Source: Mucilaginibacter sp. (GTDB lineage Bacteria; Bacteroidota; Bacteroidia; Sphingobacteriales; Sphingobacteriaceae). Taken from it: a DNA stretch of 48,868 nt. The notes beneath the pieces are model-generated. The model searched no databases, had not been told where the DNA came from, and saw only the letters and a list, made by a program, of their open reading frames with translations. Position 1 is the first letter of the stretch. Every line of letters begins with the position of its first letter. Below are positions 8,506-17,787 of the stretch, piece by piece. The stretch spans positions 1-48,868 of the forward strand of contig JAQBOK010000328.1 in the NCBI GenBank assembly GCA_028288085.1, written 5' to 3'. A program made the position numbers and the translations under genes.

Positions 8506-9344
8506 TTTTCCCAGCCGGTATCCTTTAAAGCTGGGTCATTTTCTTTTTTCAGGAAATCATTGTCTGATAGTGAACTTGCTTCCCATTCTAAAATAGCCTC
8601 ATCGGGCACAATGTTAACAGGGTTTTTCCATGAGGTTGAGGTTTCATTGTAAGCAAGGTTTGACTGTGACGAATAGCAGGAAATGATAGACCATCTTGGA
8701 TAGTCAGACAAATTAGCTTCAGACCGGTGCAGCAAATTGCTATGGAAAAATAAAGCGTCGCCGGGTTGCAGATCGCAATAAACCAGTTCCATTGTTTGCA
8801 GCGCGTTATTAACCATCGTCATATCAGCGCCCACCTGTTCACCAGAAAAACCATGGTTTACCCTGCCCAGTTTATGTGAGCCTTTGATCACCTGCAGGCA
8901 CCCATTCTCTTTATTAGCGGCAGTTAGGGCTACCATTACACTTGCAAGCTGATCCGGGAACATGAACTGGTTTTTATACCAGTAGCCATAATCCTGGTGC
9001 CACTCCCAGGCGCCACCCACTTTAGGCTCTTTTTGCATCAGTTTGGAGTGGAAATGACAAACAGGTGCATCACTATCCAGAAACTGCGCTACTGAAGATA
9101 TCATCTTTTGGCTGCGGGTAAGGTAGCCAAACACATCATTACCCGGTGTGAACCATAGGGATAGTTTGGTCTTTTTTCCGCTCTGATCATTTAGGTCTAA
9201 AGCATTTTTGCGCATGGCATCATCTTCAAGCGCGGTTGAATACAATTTTTTTATCTCCGCTTCTGAGCAAAACCCTTTCACCAAAAGGTAGCCATCACGG
9301 TTATAATCGGCTATTTGCCCGGCGGTAAATGTTTTAAGTGGCAT
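8502..9344 (-). CDS. phytanoyl-CoA dioxygenase (PhyH) family protein
   Basis: This 280-residue protein matches the PhyH branch of Fe(II)/2-oxoglutarate dioxygenases. The iron triad is visible: H116 and D118 in WEWHQDYGYW, and distal H206 in FFHSNLLHRSEANLSDYPR, with R217 well placed to hold 2-oxoglutarate. The opening DYNRDGYLLVKGFCSEAEI is the usual N-terminus of the family. Bacterial members hydroxylate varied small molecules, so the substrate stays open. Its co-orientation with a Gfo/Idh/MocA dehydrogenase suggests a hydroxylation-plus-oxidation route. The start is the ATG at 9344, 162 bases from the divergent regulator gene. Confidence 0.88.
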   Translation of the reverse strand: MPLKTFTAGQIADYNRDGYLLVKGFCSEAEIKKLYSTALEDDAMRKNALDLNDQSGKKTKLSLWFTPGNDVFGYLTRSQKMISSVAQFLDSDAPVCHFHSKLMQKEPKVGGAWEWHQDYGYWYKNQFMFPDQLASVMVALTAANKENGCLQVIKGSHKLGRVNHGFSGEQVGADMTMVNNALQTMELVYCDLQPGDALFFHSNLLHRSEANLSDYPRWSIISCYSSQSNLAYNETSTSWKNPVNIVPDEAILEWEASSLSDNDFLKKENDPALKDTGWEK

Positions 9345-9476
9345 ATAATCGGTTTAAATTATAAAGCTATAATATTACTGCTTTATTTATCAAACCTTTC
9401 TTAAAATTGTTTTAATTTCGGTTCGGATTTATAAAAAAGGTATTGGATTATTAATTTTTAATAGTCCCGATTTATT

Positions 9477-9490
9477 TTTACACTTGTAAA
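9477..9490. promoter_or_regulatory. candidate operator palindrome for the Nudix regulator
   Basis: TTTACACTTGTAAA has perfect 6-base arms around a CT spacer. It lies 16 bases before the regulator's ATG, in the only gap between the regulator and the divergent dioxygenase/oxidoreductase operon. It overlaps a partial -7 match (TACACTTG at 9479-9486). Its position suits an autoregulatory or shared operator, but binding is inferred. Confidence 0.4.
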
Positions 9491-9506
9491 TACACCGATT
9501 GAGTTT

Positions 9507-10211
9507 ATGCAGAGATATACCGGCCAAAAAAGAATTTTAGTAGCTACTGATTGTATCATATTTGGATTTGATGGCTGGAATTTAAAATTACTACTGGTTC
9601 AAAGAGCTATTGAGCCCGAAAAAAATAAGTGGAGCCTGATGGGCGGCTTTATACAGCCATCAGAATCACCTGACGACGCGGCCATACGTGTGTTGGAACA
9701 ACGTACCGGGTTAAAGAATGTTTATATGGACCAGTTTCATGTATTTGGCAAGCCAGATCGTGATCCGGTTGAAAGAACACTTTCAATAGCCTACTATGCC
9801 CTGATCGATATACATCAATACGAAAAACAGATCAATGATGAATACCATGCCGAGTGGTTTTTGTTGAATGAATTGCCCGACCTGATATTTGATCATAGTG
9901 AAATGGTAAAGCTTGCTAAAAGAGAATTACGTTATAAGGCAGCTTTGCATCCCATTTTATTCCAGTTATTGCCAGAAAAATTTACTGTGCCGCAATTACA
10001 GTCGCTTTATGAAGGGGTTTATCAAACAGAATTTGACGACCGTAACTTCAGCCGCAAATTGTTGTCAACCGGCCTATTGGTGAAATTGCCCGAGAAAGAC
10101 AAGCTATCATCCAAAAAAGGAGCATTTTATTATCAGCTTGACCAGTCGCATTACAAAGAAAATTTTGAATCGTTCCTGAACCTGGTTCCAAATCCGGATA
10201 AATTCTTTTAA
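9507..10211 (+). CDS. NrtR/AraR-like regulator: degenerate Nudix domain plus winged helix
   Basis: This 234-residue protein has an N-terminal Nudix fold (residues ~8-135) and a C-terminal winged-helix region (~150-230), the architecture of NrtR/AraR-type transcription regulators. In the Nudix box the glycine (G47), E53 and R61 remain. The metal-binding glutamates of the REUxEExGU motif read R-V-L-E-Q-R-T-G-L (61-69), so hydrolase activity is unlikely and the domain should only sense a ligand. In Bacteroidota, family members control sugar use; NrtR proper senses ADP-ribose. Its divergent position suggests control of the dioxygenase/oxidoreductase operon. The ligand is unknown. Confidence 0.88.
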   Translation: MQRYTGQKRILVATDCIIFGFDGWNLKLLLVQRAIEPEKNKWSLMGGFIQPSESPDDAAIRVLEQRTGLKNVYMDQFHVFGKPDRDPVERTLSIAYYALIDIHQYEKQINDEYHAEWFLLNELPDLIFDHSEMVKLAKRELRYKAALHPILFQLLPEKFTVPQLQSLYEGVYQTEFDDRNFSRKLLSTGLLVKLPEKDKLSSKKGAFYYQLDQSHYKENFESFLNLVPNPDKFF

Positions 10212-10220
10212 AGCCTGATG

Positions 10221-12362
10221 TTACTCTAAGTTTTTAGGTAGTGAAATAGTGAAAGTTGTACCCTTGCCCGGTGCAGATTGCACATCGATAGTACCATGAT
10301 GATCTTCGATGATGCCGAATACGATGGATAAACCCAAACCCGTGCCTTCGCCCACATCTTTTGTGGTATAAAAAGGTTCAAAAATTCGCTGTTTTATTTC
10401 TGTACTCATGCCAATGCCTGTATCCGTGATCCCGATGGTTATATTTTCGGGATGGTCTGTTGTAGTGATCAGGATACTTTCATTATTAAGTTGCTCTTTA
10501 GCTTTGATAGACTGGATACTGTTATTGAGAAGGTTCATCAAAACCTGGTTTATTTTTCCGGGATAGCAATTTAACAGCCCCAGCTTATTTAAAACGGGCT
10601 TAATTTCAATATTATAAGGTATGGAGCTTCTGAGTAATATTAAAGTGGTCAGTACGGCTTTGTTTATATCGATAGGCTTTAATATCAGTTCATCAGTACG
10701 GCTGAAAGTGCGCAGGCTTTGAACAATTTCGGTTGTGCGGTTAGCGCCTTCTTCAATACCGTCCAGAAGGCTTAAAATTTCTTCTTTTATGAAATCAACA
10801 TCTATGCTTTTGTAATAGTCCTGGGCAAGTGTTAATAATTCCTGTTTATCGGGTTTATCACCTGCTTCTTTATATTTATCAATTAAGGCGAATATTTCAA
10901 GAAAATCCAGGCGCAGTGGCTTTATGTTTGCACTTACAAAGTTTATAGGGTTGTTAATTTCATGCGCAACCCCCGCGGTAAGTTGCCCCAGTGAAGCCAT
11001 TTTCTCCGTTTCTATCAGTTTTATTTGTGCCGATTTCAGGTTTTCAATAGTAGTTGAAAGATTTTGGTTGGTTTGTATGAGTTCCTGGGTACGCATGTTC
11101 ACTTTGGTCTCCAGCAATATATTCTGCTCTGTAATAAGTCGCTCATTCTCTTTGGCTATGGTAAGCGACAGGAGTTGTGATTCATTTTTTTGACGCCGGT
11201 AAAAATTGATCTTATCCGCAAGGGCGATAGAAAATAATATAAGCTCCAAAGCCGAACTGTAAAGTATAATGTTGGATGTGAAATCATTATGAACTATAAA
11301 ACCCTTGTTTCTCGCGACAGAAATAAGAATGGATATCAGAAACAAGCCCCAGCCCAGCATGAAATATTTGGCAGGTTTAAATCCTCTAAAGTACAACAAG
11401 CACCCTATAAATAATAAGGTTACAGATGCTACCGCAACGGCTACTGTAATTAAATTATATGCCATTACCACGTTACCTGTAATAATTGCTATAAGTGCCA
11501 CCGTGTAAATAGCATAAAGCGAATAGTAATATTTAAAATAGGGTTTTATGTTTTGTTTGAGCTGTAAAAACTCCGATGTAAATAATAATATAGCGTACCC
11601 GAAAAACACCCTGGATAGCGGAATGCAATAATTATTTAAAACGGCTTTGTTGCCTATAAAAAAGCTGCTGCCATAGCCGCGTAACAATACCTGTGTAAAG
11701 CCTAAAAAAATAATGTAAACTACATAGTACAGGTAGCTGTAATCATTTACGATAATGAACAGCATAAAATTATAGAGGGCCATTACCAGGATAATGCCGA
11801 TAAAACCACCCACAATAAGATTTTCGAAATCAGCATTTTTAAAAAAGCTGTTTGCACTATTTATTTCAATAGGTATTACGGTGGATGCATTACTTTTAAT
11901 TCTTAAATAGATGGTGCGTACTGAGTCTGGAAAAATAATACAGTTTATAAGTGTGCTGTTTTGCTTAATAAGCTTTGTATTACGGGAAGGAATATCAGAT
12001 GGCAAATTGATGATGTGGTGACTTGCGGGGTCAATAAAGTACAGATCAAAGTTATCAATTACACTTGCACCTATGGTTATGGGTACAAATGCACGGCTGG
12101 TCTCATTTTTCAGAATGAATTTTAACCAGGTAATAGATTTGGAATATTTTAAGACCGGAAGTGAAGAATTAATGTGATGAAATCCTTTATTGTTTACAAC
12201 ATCCTTTATCTTGTAAGTTTCGGTGGGGTCCTCCAGTTCAAGAAAATATTGATGCGTTAAAAGCCTGGTTTCGTTTTCGTGAATAGTTAAAGTATCAGCA
12301 GACTGGGCAAAAAGTAAACTATTTTGTGTTAATAGATAGATGATAAACAATATTTTCTTCAT
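10221..12362 (-). CDS. 7TMR-DISM sensor histidine kinase
   Basis: About 713 residues, taken from the ATG at 12362, which starts a clean signal peptide (MKKILFIIYLLTQNSLLFAQS); an ATG at 12389 would add nine residues. Domain order is a periplasmic DISMED2-like sensor (~25-175), seven transmembrane segments (~185-385), a coiled coil (~390-455), a HisKA domain with phosphoacceptor H467 (GQLTAGVAHEINNPINF), and a HATPase domain with N box (NLLNNSIQSI) and G boxes (ITDTGIGM, GEGTGLGLSIVFGI). DISMED2 domains probably bind carbohydrates. A divergent single-domain response regulator at 12488 is the obvious candidate partner. There is no fused receiver or output domain. Confidence 0.93.
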   Translation of the reverse strand: MKKILFIIYLLTQNSLLFAQSADTLTIHENETRLLTHQYFLELEDPTETYKIKDVVNNKGFHHINSSLPVLKYSKSITWLKFILKNETSRAFVPITIGASVIDNFDLYFIDPASHHIINLPSDIPSRNTKLIKQNSTLINCIIFPDSVRTIYLRIKSNASTVIPIEINSANSFFKNADFENLIVGGFIGIILVMALYNFMLFIIVNDYSYLYYVVYIIFLGFTQVLLRGYGSSFFIGNKAVLNNYCIPLSRVFFGYAILLFTSEFLQLKQNIKPYFKYYYSLYAIYTVALIAIITGNVVMAYNLITVAVAVASVTLLFIGCLLYFRGFKPAKYFMLGWGLFLISILISVARNKGFIVHNDFTSNIILYSSALELILFSIALADKINFYRRQKNESQLLSLTIAKENERLITEQNILLETKVNMRTQELIQTNQNLSTTIENLKSAQIKLIETEKMASLGQLTAGVAHEINNPINFVSANIKPLRLDFLEIFALIDKYKEAGDKPDKQELLTLAQDYYKSIDVDFIKEEILSLLDGIEEGANRTTEIVQSLRTFSRTDELILKPIDINKAVLTTLILLRSSIPYNIEIKPVLNKLGLLNCYPGKINQVLMNLLNNSIQSIKAKEQLNNESILITTTDHPENITIGITDTGIGMSTEIKQRIFEPFYTTKDVGEGTGLGLSIVFGIIEDHHGTIDVQSAPGKGTTFTISLPKNLE

Positions 12363-12487
12363 TTTTACAACTTGCTTTTGCGAATGCAATGTGACCTTGC
12401 AATAAAATTGCTTGGAAAATTAAACTTTCAAGAATTTTTTCGGTTAAAGGTAGTAATCATTGTAACTCTTAAATAAAAATTTAAAAT

Positions 12488-12937
12488 ATGTCGTTTGGAG
12501 TGCTTTACGTTGATGATGAAATTAATAATCTGAATAGTTTTAAAGCCTCTTTCAGGCGTGATTTTGAGATCTATACCGCACAATCTGCACGGGAAGGACG
12601 AAAAATTTTAGATGCCCATGAAATTGGCGTGATCATTACCGATCAGCGTATGCCCGTTATGACAGGTATTGAATTCCTGGAGTCGATACTGACAATATAT
12701 CCTGATACTATACGCATATTGTTGACGGGTTTCTCAGATATGAACGCTGTTATGGACGCAATAAACCGCGGACAAGTTTATAAATACCTGGTTAAACCCT
12801 GGCAAAATGATGAGCTGAAGCTATATATTCAAAACGCACTCGAAATATATCACCTCCGTAAGGAAAACAAAGAGTTGGCCCATAAATTACAGATGGCCAA
12901 TATGGAACTTGATATGCTTAACCGTTCGCGCATTTAA
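12488..12937 (+). CDS. response regulator, receiver domain with coiled-coil tail
   Basis: This 149-residue protein has one REC domain: acidic pocket D9-D10 (LYVDDE), phosphoacceptor D52 (VIITDQRMPVMTG), a conserved threonine (ILLTGFSD) and lysine (YLVKPW). The DQRMPVMTGIEFL wording is that of HupR/RpfG-type receivers. A short helical tail (ALEIYHLRKENKELAHKLQMANMELDML) looks like a coiled coil. No DNA-binding or enzymatic output domain is present, so it probably signals through protein contacts or as a phosphorelay intermediate. It is divergent from the DISM histidine kinase, its likely phosphodonor. Confidence 0.92.
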   Translation: MSFGVLYVDDEINNLNSFKASFRRDFEIYTAQSAREGRKILDAHEIGVIITDQRMPVMTGIEFLESILTIYPDTIRILLTGFSDMNAVMDAINRGQVYKYLVKPWQNDELKLYIQNALEIYHLRKENKELAHKLQMANMELDMLNRSRI

Positions 12938-12988
12938 TTTTTTCCCGCTTTAGGCAACTTTAATTCAAAGCTTTGCGTACTTTTAAGG

Positions 12989-15900
12989 ATGGTATCCTGC
13001 GCCCTATCACAAGATACTATTCCAATTAACTTACCTGCAGGAAGTGTGAAGGCATTTAAACATATTGTTATTGCAATAGTTATTCTGTTTCTGTGTGCCT
13101 TCCGAGCGTATTCACAGGGTAGTTCAACCAATTTCGGCACTGAGTTTTGGACTGCCTACATGGATCATATTGATGGAACGGGTAATGGTGGGAGCCAAAT
13201 GTACCTTTACATCACATCCAATGTAAATACTACAGGCAACGTTACGGTTGCTAATAATACCTTTTCAACAACATTTAGTGTAGTGGCTAACCAGGTTGCT
13301 GTGGTGCCAATACCGGGAAGCGCATTTCTGGGTAACGCAGAGGGTAAATTTTTAAAAGGTATCCACATTACATCTGTAAAACCGGTTGCCATATACGCGC
13401 ATATTTTTGCGCAGTCTGTATCCGGGGCCACACTTTTGCTGCCAGTAAATGCAATGGGTAAAGATTATTATTCTATTAATTACACACAAGCCTCCAATTC
13501 ACTGATACAGCAAAATGAAAGAAAACCATCCTATTCAGTTTTGATGGTTGTAGCTACCGAAGATAATACCACGGTAGAAATAACCCCATCAACCTATTTA
13601 TTAAATGGAGAACCTGCCGCGGTGCCAATTACAGTGCAATTAAAAAAAGGGGAAGTTTACCAGGTATTGTCTGCAAATGATCTTACGGGCACCCGCGTAC
13701 GCTCCATCAGTTCAACAGCTGGTACCTGCACCAAAATCGCTGTTTTTTCGGGCAGTTCTAAAATATCAATTGGGTGCGGCGATACCAATGTTACTTCTGA
13801 TAACCTGTTTCAACAGGTATATCCTACTGCATCATGGGGAAAAAACTACATTACTGTACCACTTAAAAACCGGGCCTATGATATTTTCAGGATCATATTA
13901 CGTGCTACTAATACCAATGTGACACTCAACGGATTGCCATTTGCACCATCGCAGCCCGGAACAACTTTTTATGAATTTAAATCCACAACACCAAACGTTA
14001 TCACTTCTGATAAACCTATACAAGTGGTACAATATGCGGTATCACAATTTAACCTGTTAAATTGTTTAAGGGATACCACCAATGGAGATCTTGGAGACCC
14101 GGAAATGATCTATTTAAATCCTTTAGAACAAACTATTGATCACGTTACGCTTTATTCTACGGGGAACTTCCGCATACTTAATAATTATATAAATGTTGTG
14201 ATCAAAACCACTTCAGTTCCCACTTTTACACTTGATGGCGTATCTTATACCAAATTTGTACCTGTACCCGGCAATCCATTATATTCATACGGACAACTTT
14301 CTGTAAATACCGGTACACATAACATAAAAGCTTCTGATGGGTTTAATGCTATTGCCTATGGTTTTGGGGATAAGGAATCATACGGGTATGCTGCAGGGGC
14401 CGATCTGCAGGACCTGAATGAATATATCGTTTTAGATAACCCAATTAATAATTCTACACAGGTTAACGGTTGTGTAGCGGTTAATTACAAGCCACAGGTT
14501 ATTTTGCCATTTAAAACCACCAGTATTACCTGGGATTTTAAAGATGGCACCGCGCCCTTTACAGATATTAATCCCGTTGTAAAATCAACTATTCAAAAAG
14601 GCACGCAAACCCTTTACGTGTATGAATATCCTAAGCTGGTAAAATATAATGCCGGTGATTATACTTTGGTTGCCACTGTATTTAATCCGATAGGGGACGA
14701 TTGCGGATCAAACCAGGATGTTGAATTGGATTTTAATATTTCGGACTCTCCAAAAGCAAACTTCACGTCATCGGATAACTGCCTGGGTGATACCACATTT
14801 TTTAAGGATGCATCTGATGCAGGCACTAATAGTATAAAAACATGGTTATGGGACTTTGGCGATAGTCGAACATCAATTGTTCAAAACCCTGCTCATGCTT
14901 ATTTAAAGGGAGGTGATTTTTTGGTTCACCTCACCATTACTAATGAAAATGGCTGCTCGGCAGTTTATCAGCAAAATGTGCATATTATTAACAAGCCTGC
15001 CGTTTCATTTGCCTATTCAACTCCTGATTGCCCAAGCCAGAACATATTGCTTACGGATCAATCTGTAGCGGAAGGAACAATTACGCAGTGGATATGGGAT
15101 TACGGTGATGGCTCGCTCCCTGAAACCAGGACCGACAATAAGCCATTTAATCATATGTATACCAATGTGGGTCTTATAACTGTTAAACTAAAGGTTGTTT
15201 TAGCTACAGGTTGTATAAGCGATACCTATATGCAGCAAATAACCATTTCGCCATTGCCGGTAGTTGATTTTACTTTGCCCGATGTTTGCCTTGGTGATGC
15301 CGCACAGTTTACAGATAAAAGTACCATAACCAATAATACCGAATCAGGATTTACTTATAAATGGAACTTTGGTGACCCTAATGCTACTCCTGCATTGCTA
15401 AATACTTCAACTGAAAAGGATGCCAAACATACTTATAGTAAAGCTGGCACGTACCAAGTTACTTTAACTGTGCAATCAAATGGCGGATGTACTTATTCAA
15501 AAATCCAGTCGTTTACAGTGAATGGAGATGTGCTGAAAGCTAAATTTACTGTTGAGAATGCAAATAATTTATGCAGTAGCAACGATGTGGTATTTGACGA
15601 CCAGTCTACAGTTGATTTTGGCAATATCACTAAGGTTGTTTGGTTTTTTGACTTTAATAATAATCCTAATAATAGCGAGGTGTTTTTAAAAGACCAGATT
15701 CCGGCCGACCATAAGTTTCGTCATAATTATACCTCTTCCAGCCCCTCCACTCAGAATTATGCAGTTGTATTGCGTGTTTATTCGGGCCAGCTGTGTTATA
15801 ATGAATCGGTACCTAAAACGATTACCATAAACGGTAGTCCCACTGTTACCTTATTGCAGGTAAACAGTATATGCCAGGATGCGAACCCTGTACAGATCAC

Positions 15901-16573
15901 CGAAAATAAAAATGGTTTCCAGGGAACAGGGATATTTTCAGGTACAGGTATTTCGTCAACAGGACTATTTAGCCCGGCTGTTGCCGGGCCGGGTGTGGCT
16001 ACCATCAATTATATTTTTAAAGCACAAAATGGCTGCGATTATACTACCAGTCAGCAAATTGCCGTTAATGCTTCTCCGGTAGTATCAGCGGCCGACGACC
16101 TAAGCGTTCTTGAAGGGGGGCAGGCTAAAATAAATGCCACTGCCAGCGGCAATGGGTTAACGTACCAATGGCTGCCATCAACGGGTTTGGATAATGCCAA
16201 TGTACTAAATCCGCTAGTGAGCCCTACCGGTGATACAAATTACAAATTGATCGTAACTTCGGCAGAAGGATGTACGGCAGCGGCTGAAGTTTTTGTGAGG
16301 GTGTTGAAATTTCCAGTAATACCAAATGCGTTTACGCCCAATAGTGATGGAATAAATGACACCTGGAATATTAAGTATTTGGATAGTTACCCAAATAATA
16401 CGGTAGAAATATACAATAGATACGGAGAAAGGGTATATTCGTCAATTGGATATGCTGTGCCCTGGGATGGAAGGTATAGAGGTGCGGACCTGCCCACAGG
16501 TACATATTATTATATCATAAATCCTAAAAATGGACGTAAAACAATGTCGGGAAGTGTAACGATTATAAGATAG
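12989..16573 (+). CDS. T9SS cargo: IgGFc-like, PKD repeats, type B C-terminal domain
   Basis: This 1194-residue secreted protein has a signal peptide (hydrophobic core HIVIAIVILFLCAFRAYS) preceded by a long 20-residue n-region; a GTG at 13046 would give a more usual MKAFKHIV start. After an IgGFc-binding-like N-terminal module (~45-480) come PKD-type beta-sandwiches with WDFGDG-like motifs near residues 514, 620, 702, 791 and a weaker one near 886. The C-terminus (from ~1108, IPNAFTPNSDGINDTWNI) is the gliding-motility-associated type B signal for type IX secretion. It is probably a cell-surface adhesin or matrix protein. The PorP/SprF gene follows after one base. Confidence 0.92.
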   Translation: MVSCALSQDTIPINLPAGSVKAFKHIVIAIVILFLCAFRAYSQGSSTNFGTEFWTAYMDHIDGTGNGGSQMYLYITSNVNTTGNVTVANNTFSTTFSVVANQVAVVPIPGSAFLGNAEGKFLKGIHITSVKPVAIYAHIFAQSVSGATLLLPVNAMGKDYYSINYTQASNSLIQQNERKPSYSVLMVVATEDNTTVEITPSTYLLNGEPAAVPITVQLKKGEVYQVLSANDLTGTRVRSISSTAGTCTKIAVFSGSSKISIGCGDTNVTSDNLFQQVYPTASWGKNYITVPLKNRAYDIFRIILRATNTNVTLNGLPFAPSQPGTTFYEFKSTTPNVITSDKPIQVVQYAVSQFNLLNCLRDTTNGDLGDPEMIYLNPLEQTIDHVTLYSTGNFRILNNYINVVIKTTSVPTFTLDGVSYTKFVPVPGNPLYSYGQLSVNTGTHNIKASDGFNAIAYGFGDKESYGYAAGADLQDLNEYIVLDNPINNSTQVNGCVAVNYKPQVILPFKTTSITWDFKDGTAPFTDINPVVKSTIQKGTQTLYVYEYPKLVKYNAGDYTLVATVFNPIGDDCGSNQDVELDFNISDSPKANFTSSDNCLGDTTFFKDASDAGTNSIKTWLWDFGDSRTSIVQNPAHAYLKGGDFLVHLTITNENGCSAVYQQNVHIINKPAVSFAYSTPDCPSQNILLTDQSVAEGTITQWIWDYGDGSLPETRTDNKPFNHMYTNVGLITVKLKVVLATGCISDTYMQQITISPLPVVDFTLPDVCLGDAAQFTDKSTITNNTESGFTYKWNFGDPNATPALLNTSTEKDAKHTYSKAGTYQVTLTVQSNGGCTYSKIQSFTVNGDVLKAKFTVENANNLCSSNDVVFDDQSTVDFGNITKVVWFFDFNNNPNNSEVFLKDQIPADHKFRHNYTSSSPSTQNYAVVLRVYSGQLCYNESVPKTITINGSPTVTLLQVNSICQDANPVQITENKNGFQGTGIFSGTGISSTGLFSPAVAGPGVATINYIFKAQNGCDYTTSQQIAVNASPVVSAADDLSVLEGGQAKINATASGNGLTYQWLPSTGLDNANVLNPLVSPTGDTNYKLIVTSAEGCTAAAEVFVRVLKFPVIPNAFTPNSDGINDTWNIKYLDSYPNNTVEIYNRYGERVYSSIGYAVPWDGRYRGADLPTGTYYYIINPKNGRKTMSGSVTIIR

Positions 16574-16574
16574 A

Positions 16575-17591
16575 ATGAAGAAACTATTACATGCACTTTT
16601 TATTTTTATAATAGCGTTTCAATCTGTTAATGCGCAGCAAAAACCTCAGTACACGCAATATGTATTCAATAATTTATTGCTGAACCCGGCAGTAAGCGGG
16701 ATGGAGAATTATGTTGATGTGAAAGCGGGGTACCGAAGCCAATGGACAGGGCTTGAGGGGGCGCCTGTAACCAGCTATCTTACTGTTACCGCACCATTTG
16801 GGTCTGACTTTGTGAAAGGGGACGCTACATCCATGTCACCGGGTAACGAAGATAATCCTTACAGCCGTTTATATACACAAAATTATGAGGCTGCCGAGCC
16901 GCATCACGGCATAGGTTTTATGATCGTATCTGACCAGGCGGGCCCTATAAATACCAGCAATATTGATGCAACGTATGCCTATCATTTGGGGTTGTCAAGC
17001 ACCTTTAATCTTTCGGTAGGGGTTGCCGCCGGGTTTAATCATATCAGCCTGAATACGTCCATGATCACCCTGGAAAACCCGCTTGATCCTGCAATAGCTA
17101 ATGGCAATAACAGTCAATGGAAACCAGATTTGAGTGTGGGTATATGGGGTTATTCGTCAAGTTATTATTTTGGCGTTTCGGCACAGCAAATATTGCCGCA
17201 AAATCTTTATTTCAGTACCACTAATAGCATCAATCAAACCAAAACGGTGCCACAATATTTTATAACCGGTGGTTTTAAAGTGTTTTTATCTGATGATGTA
17301 ACTTTGCTGCCCAGCGCTTTAATTAAATTTATTCAACCCTTGCCGTTAGCCTATGATGTTAATATGAAACTGGCTTTTCGCGACAGGTTCTGGATAGGGG
17401 CAAGTTACCGCAACCAGGACTCGTTTGCTGGGCTTGTTGGCTTTAATATCAGCTCACTTATCAATATCAGCTATTCTTATGATTATACCACATCGGCATT
17501 ACGTACGGTAAGCACCGGTACCCACGAAATTGTAATAGGTCTTATGCTCAATAATAAGGATAGGGTAGTGTCTCCGCGGAGGTCGTTTTAG
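16575..17591 (+). CDS. PorP/SprF family type IX secretion membrane protein
   Basis: This 338-residue protein has a signal peptide (MKKLLHALFIFIIAFQSVNAQ) and the family opening QKPQYTQYVFNNLLLNPAVSGMENYVDVKAGYRSQW. The rest alternates polar and aromatic residues as an outer-membrane beta-barrel does. PorP/SprF proteins help specific type B-CTD cargo proteins leave through, or anchor at, the type IX system. Its start lies one base after the stop of the cargo gene, so the pair is almost certainly one transcript and a dedicated cargo/receptor set. It is convergent with rpoN, with a terminator-like hairpin between. Confidence 0.93.
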   Translation: MKKLLHALFIFIIAFQSVNAQQKPQYTQYVFNNLLLNPAVSGMENYVDVKAGYRSQWTGLEGAPVTSYLTVTAPFGSDFVKGDATSMSPGNEDNPYSRLYTQNYEAAEPHHGIGFMIVSDQAGPINTSNIDATYAYHLGLSSTFNLSVGVAAGFNHISLNTSMITLENPLDPAIANGNNSQWKPDLSVGIWGYSSSYYFGVSAQQILPQNLYFSTTNSINQTKTVPQYFITGGFKVFLSDDVTLLPSALIKFIQPLPLAYDVNMKLAFRDRFWIGASYRNQDSFAGLVGFNISSLINISYSYDYTTSALRTVSTGTHEIVIGLMLNNKDRVVSPRRSF

Positions 17592-17650
17592 AATAGTTTG
17601 GTTGCCTTGTAATCCTGTTTTAAGTCTTCATTGAGGCGATAATAAATCTC

Positions 17651-17684
17651 ATATTAGATATAAATTTCCGATGGCATCTAATAT
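17651..17684. repeat. inverted repeat ATATTAGAT ... ATCTAATAT
   Basis: Perfect 9-base arms (17651-17659 and 17676-17684) surround a 16-base centre, downstream of the PorP/SprF gene. A similar pair (10-base arms AGTATTAGAT/ATCTAATACT) is found at 35157-35201. The arms are AT-rich, so chance is possible. Confidence 0.5.
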
Positions 17685-17739
17685 AAAAACATTGTTACGT
17701 CCTTAAAATCCAAATAAAATAAAGCGTATTCTGTATTTC

Positions 17740-17786
17740 GGTGCAAGTGGAGTGCTGTTGCGTGTGCAACACCCGCACCAAAATAT
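17740..17786. terminator. bidirectional terminator-like hairpin between porP/sprF and rpoN
   Basis: Nested complementary arms are visible: outer GGTGC (17740-17744) with GCACC (17775-17779), and inner TGTTGC (17756-17761) with GCAACA (17766-17771) around a GTGT loop. The structure is followed by AAAATATTTT on the plus strand and is T-rich on both sides. The location between convergent genes fits transcription termination. Confidence 0.5.
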
Positions 17787-17787
17787 T

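Noticed and set aside
9477..9490. Treating TTTACACTTGTAAA as a proven NrtR/AraR operator
   Set aside because: Only one copy was seen and I cannot compare it to known sites, so it is kept as a candidate only.
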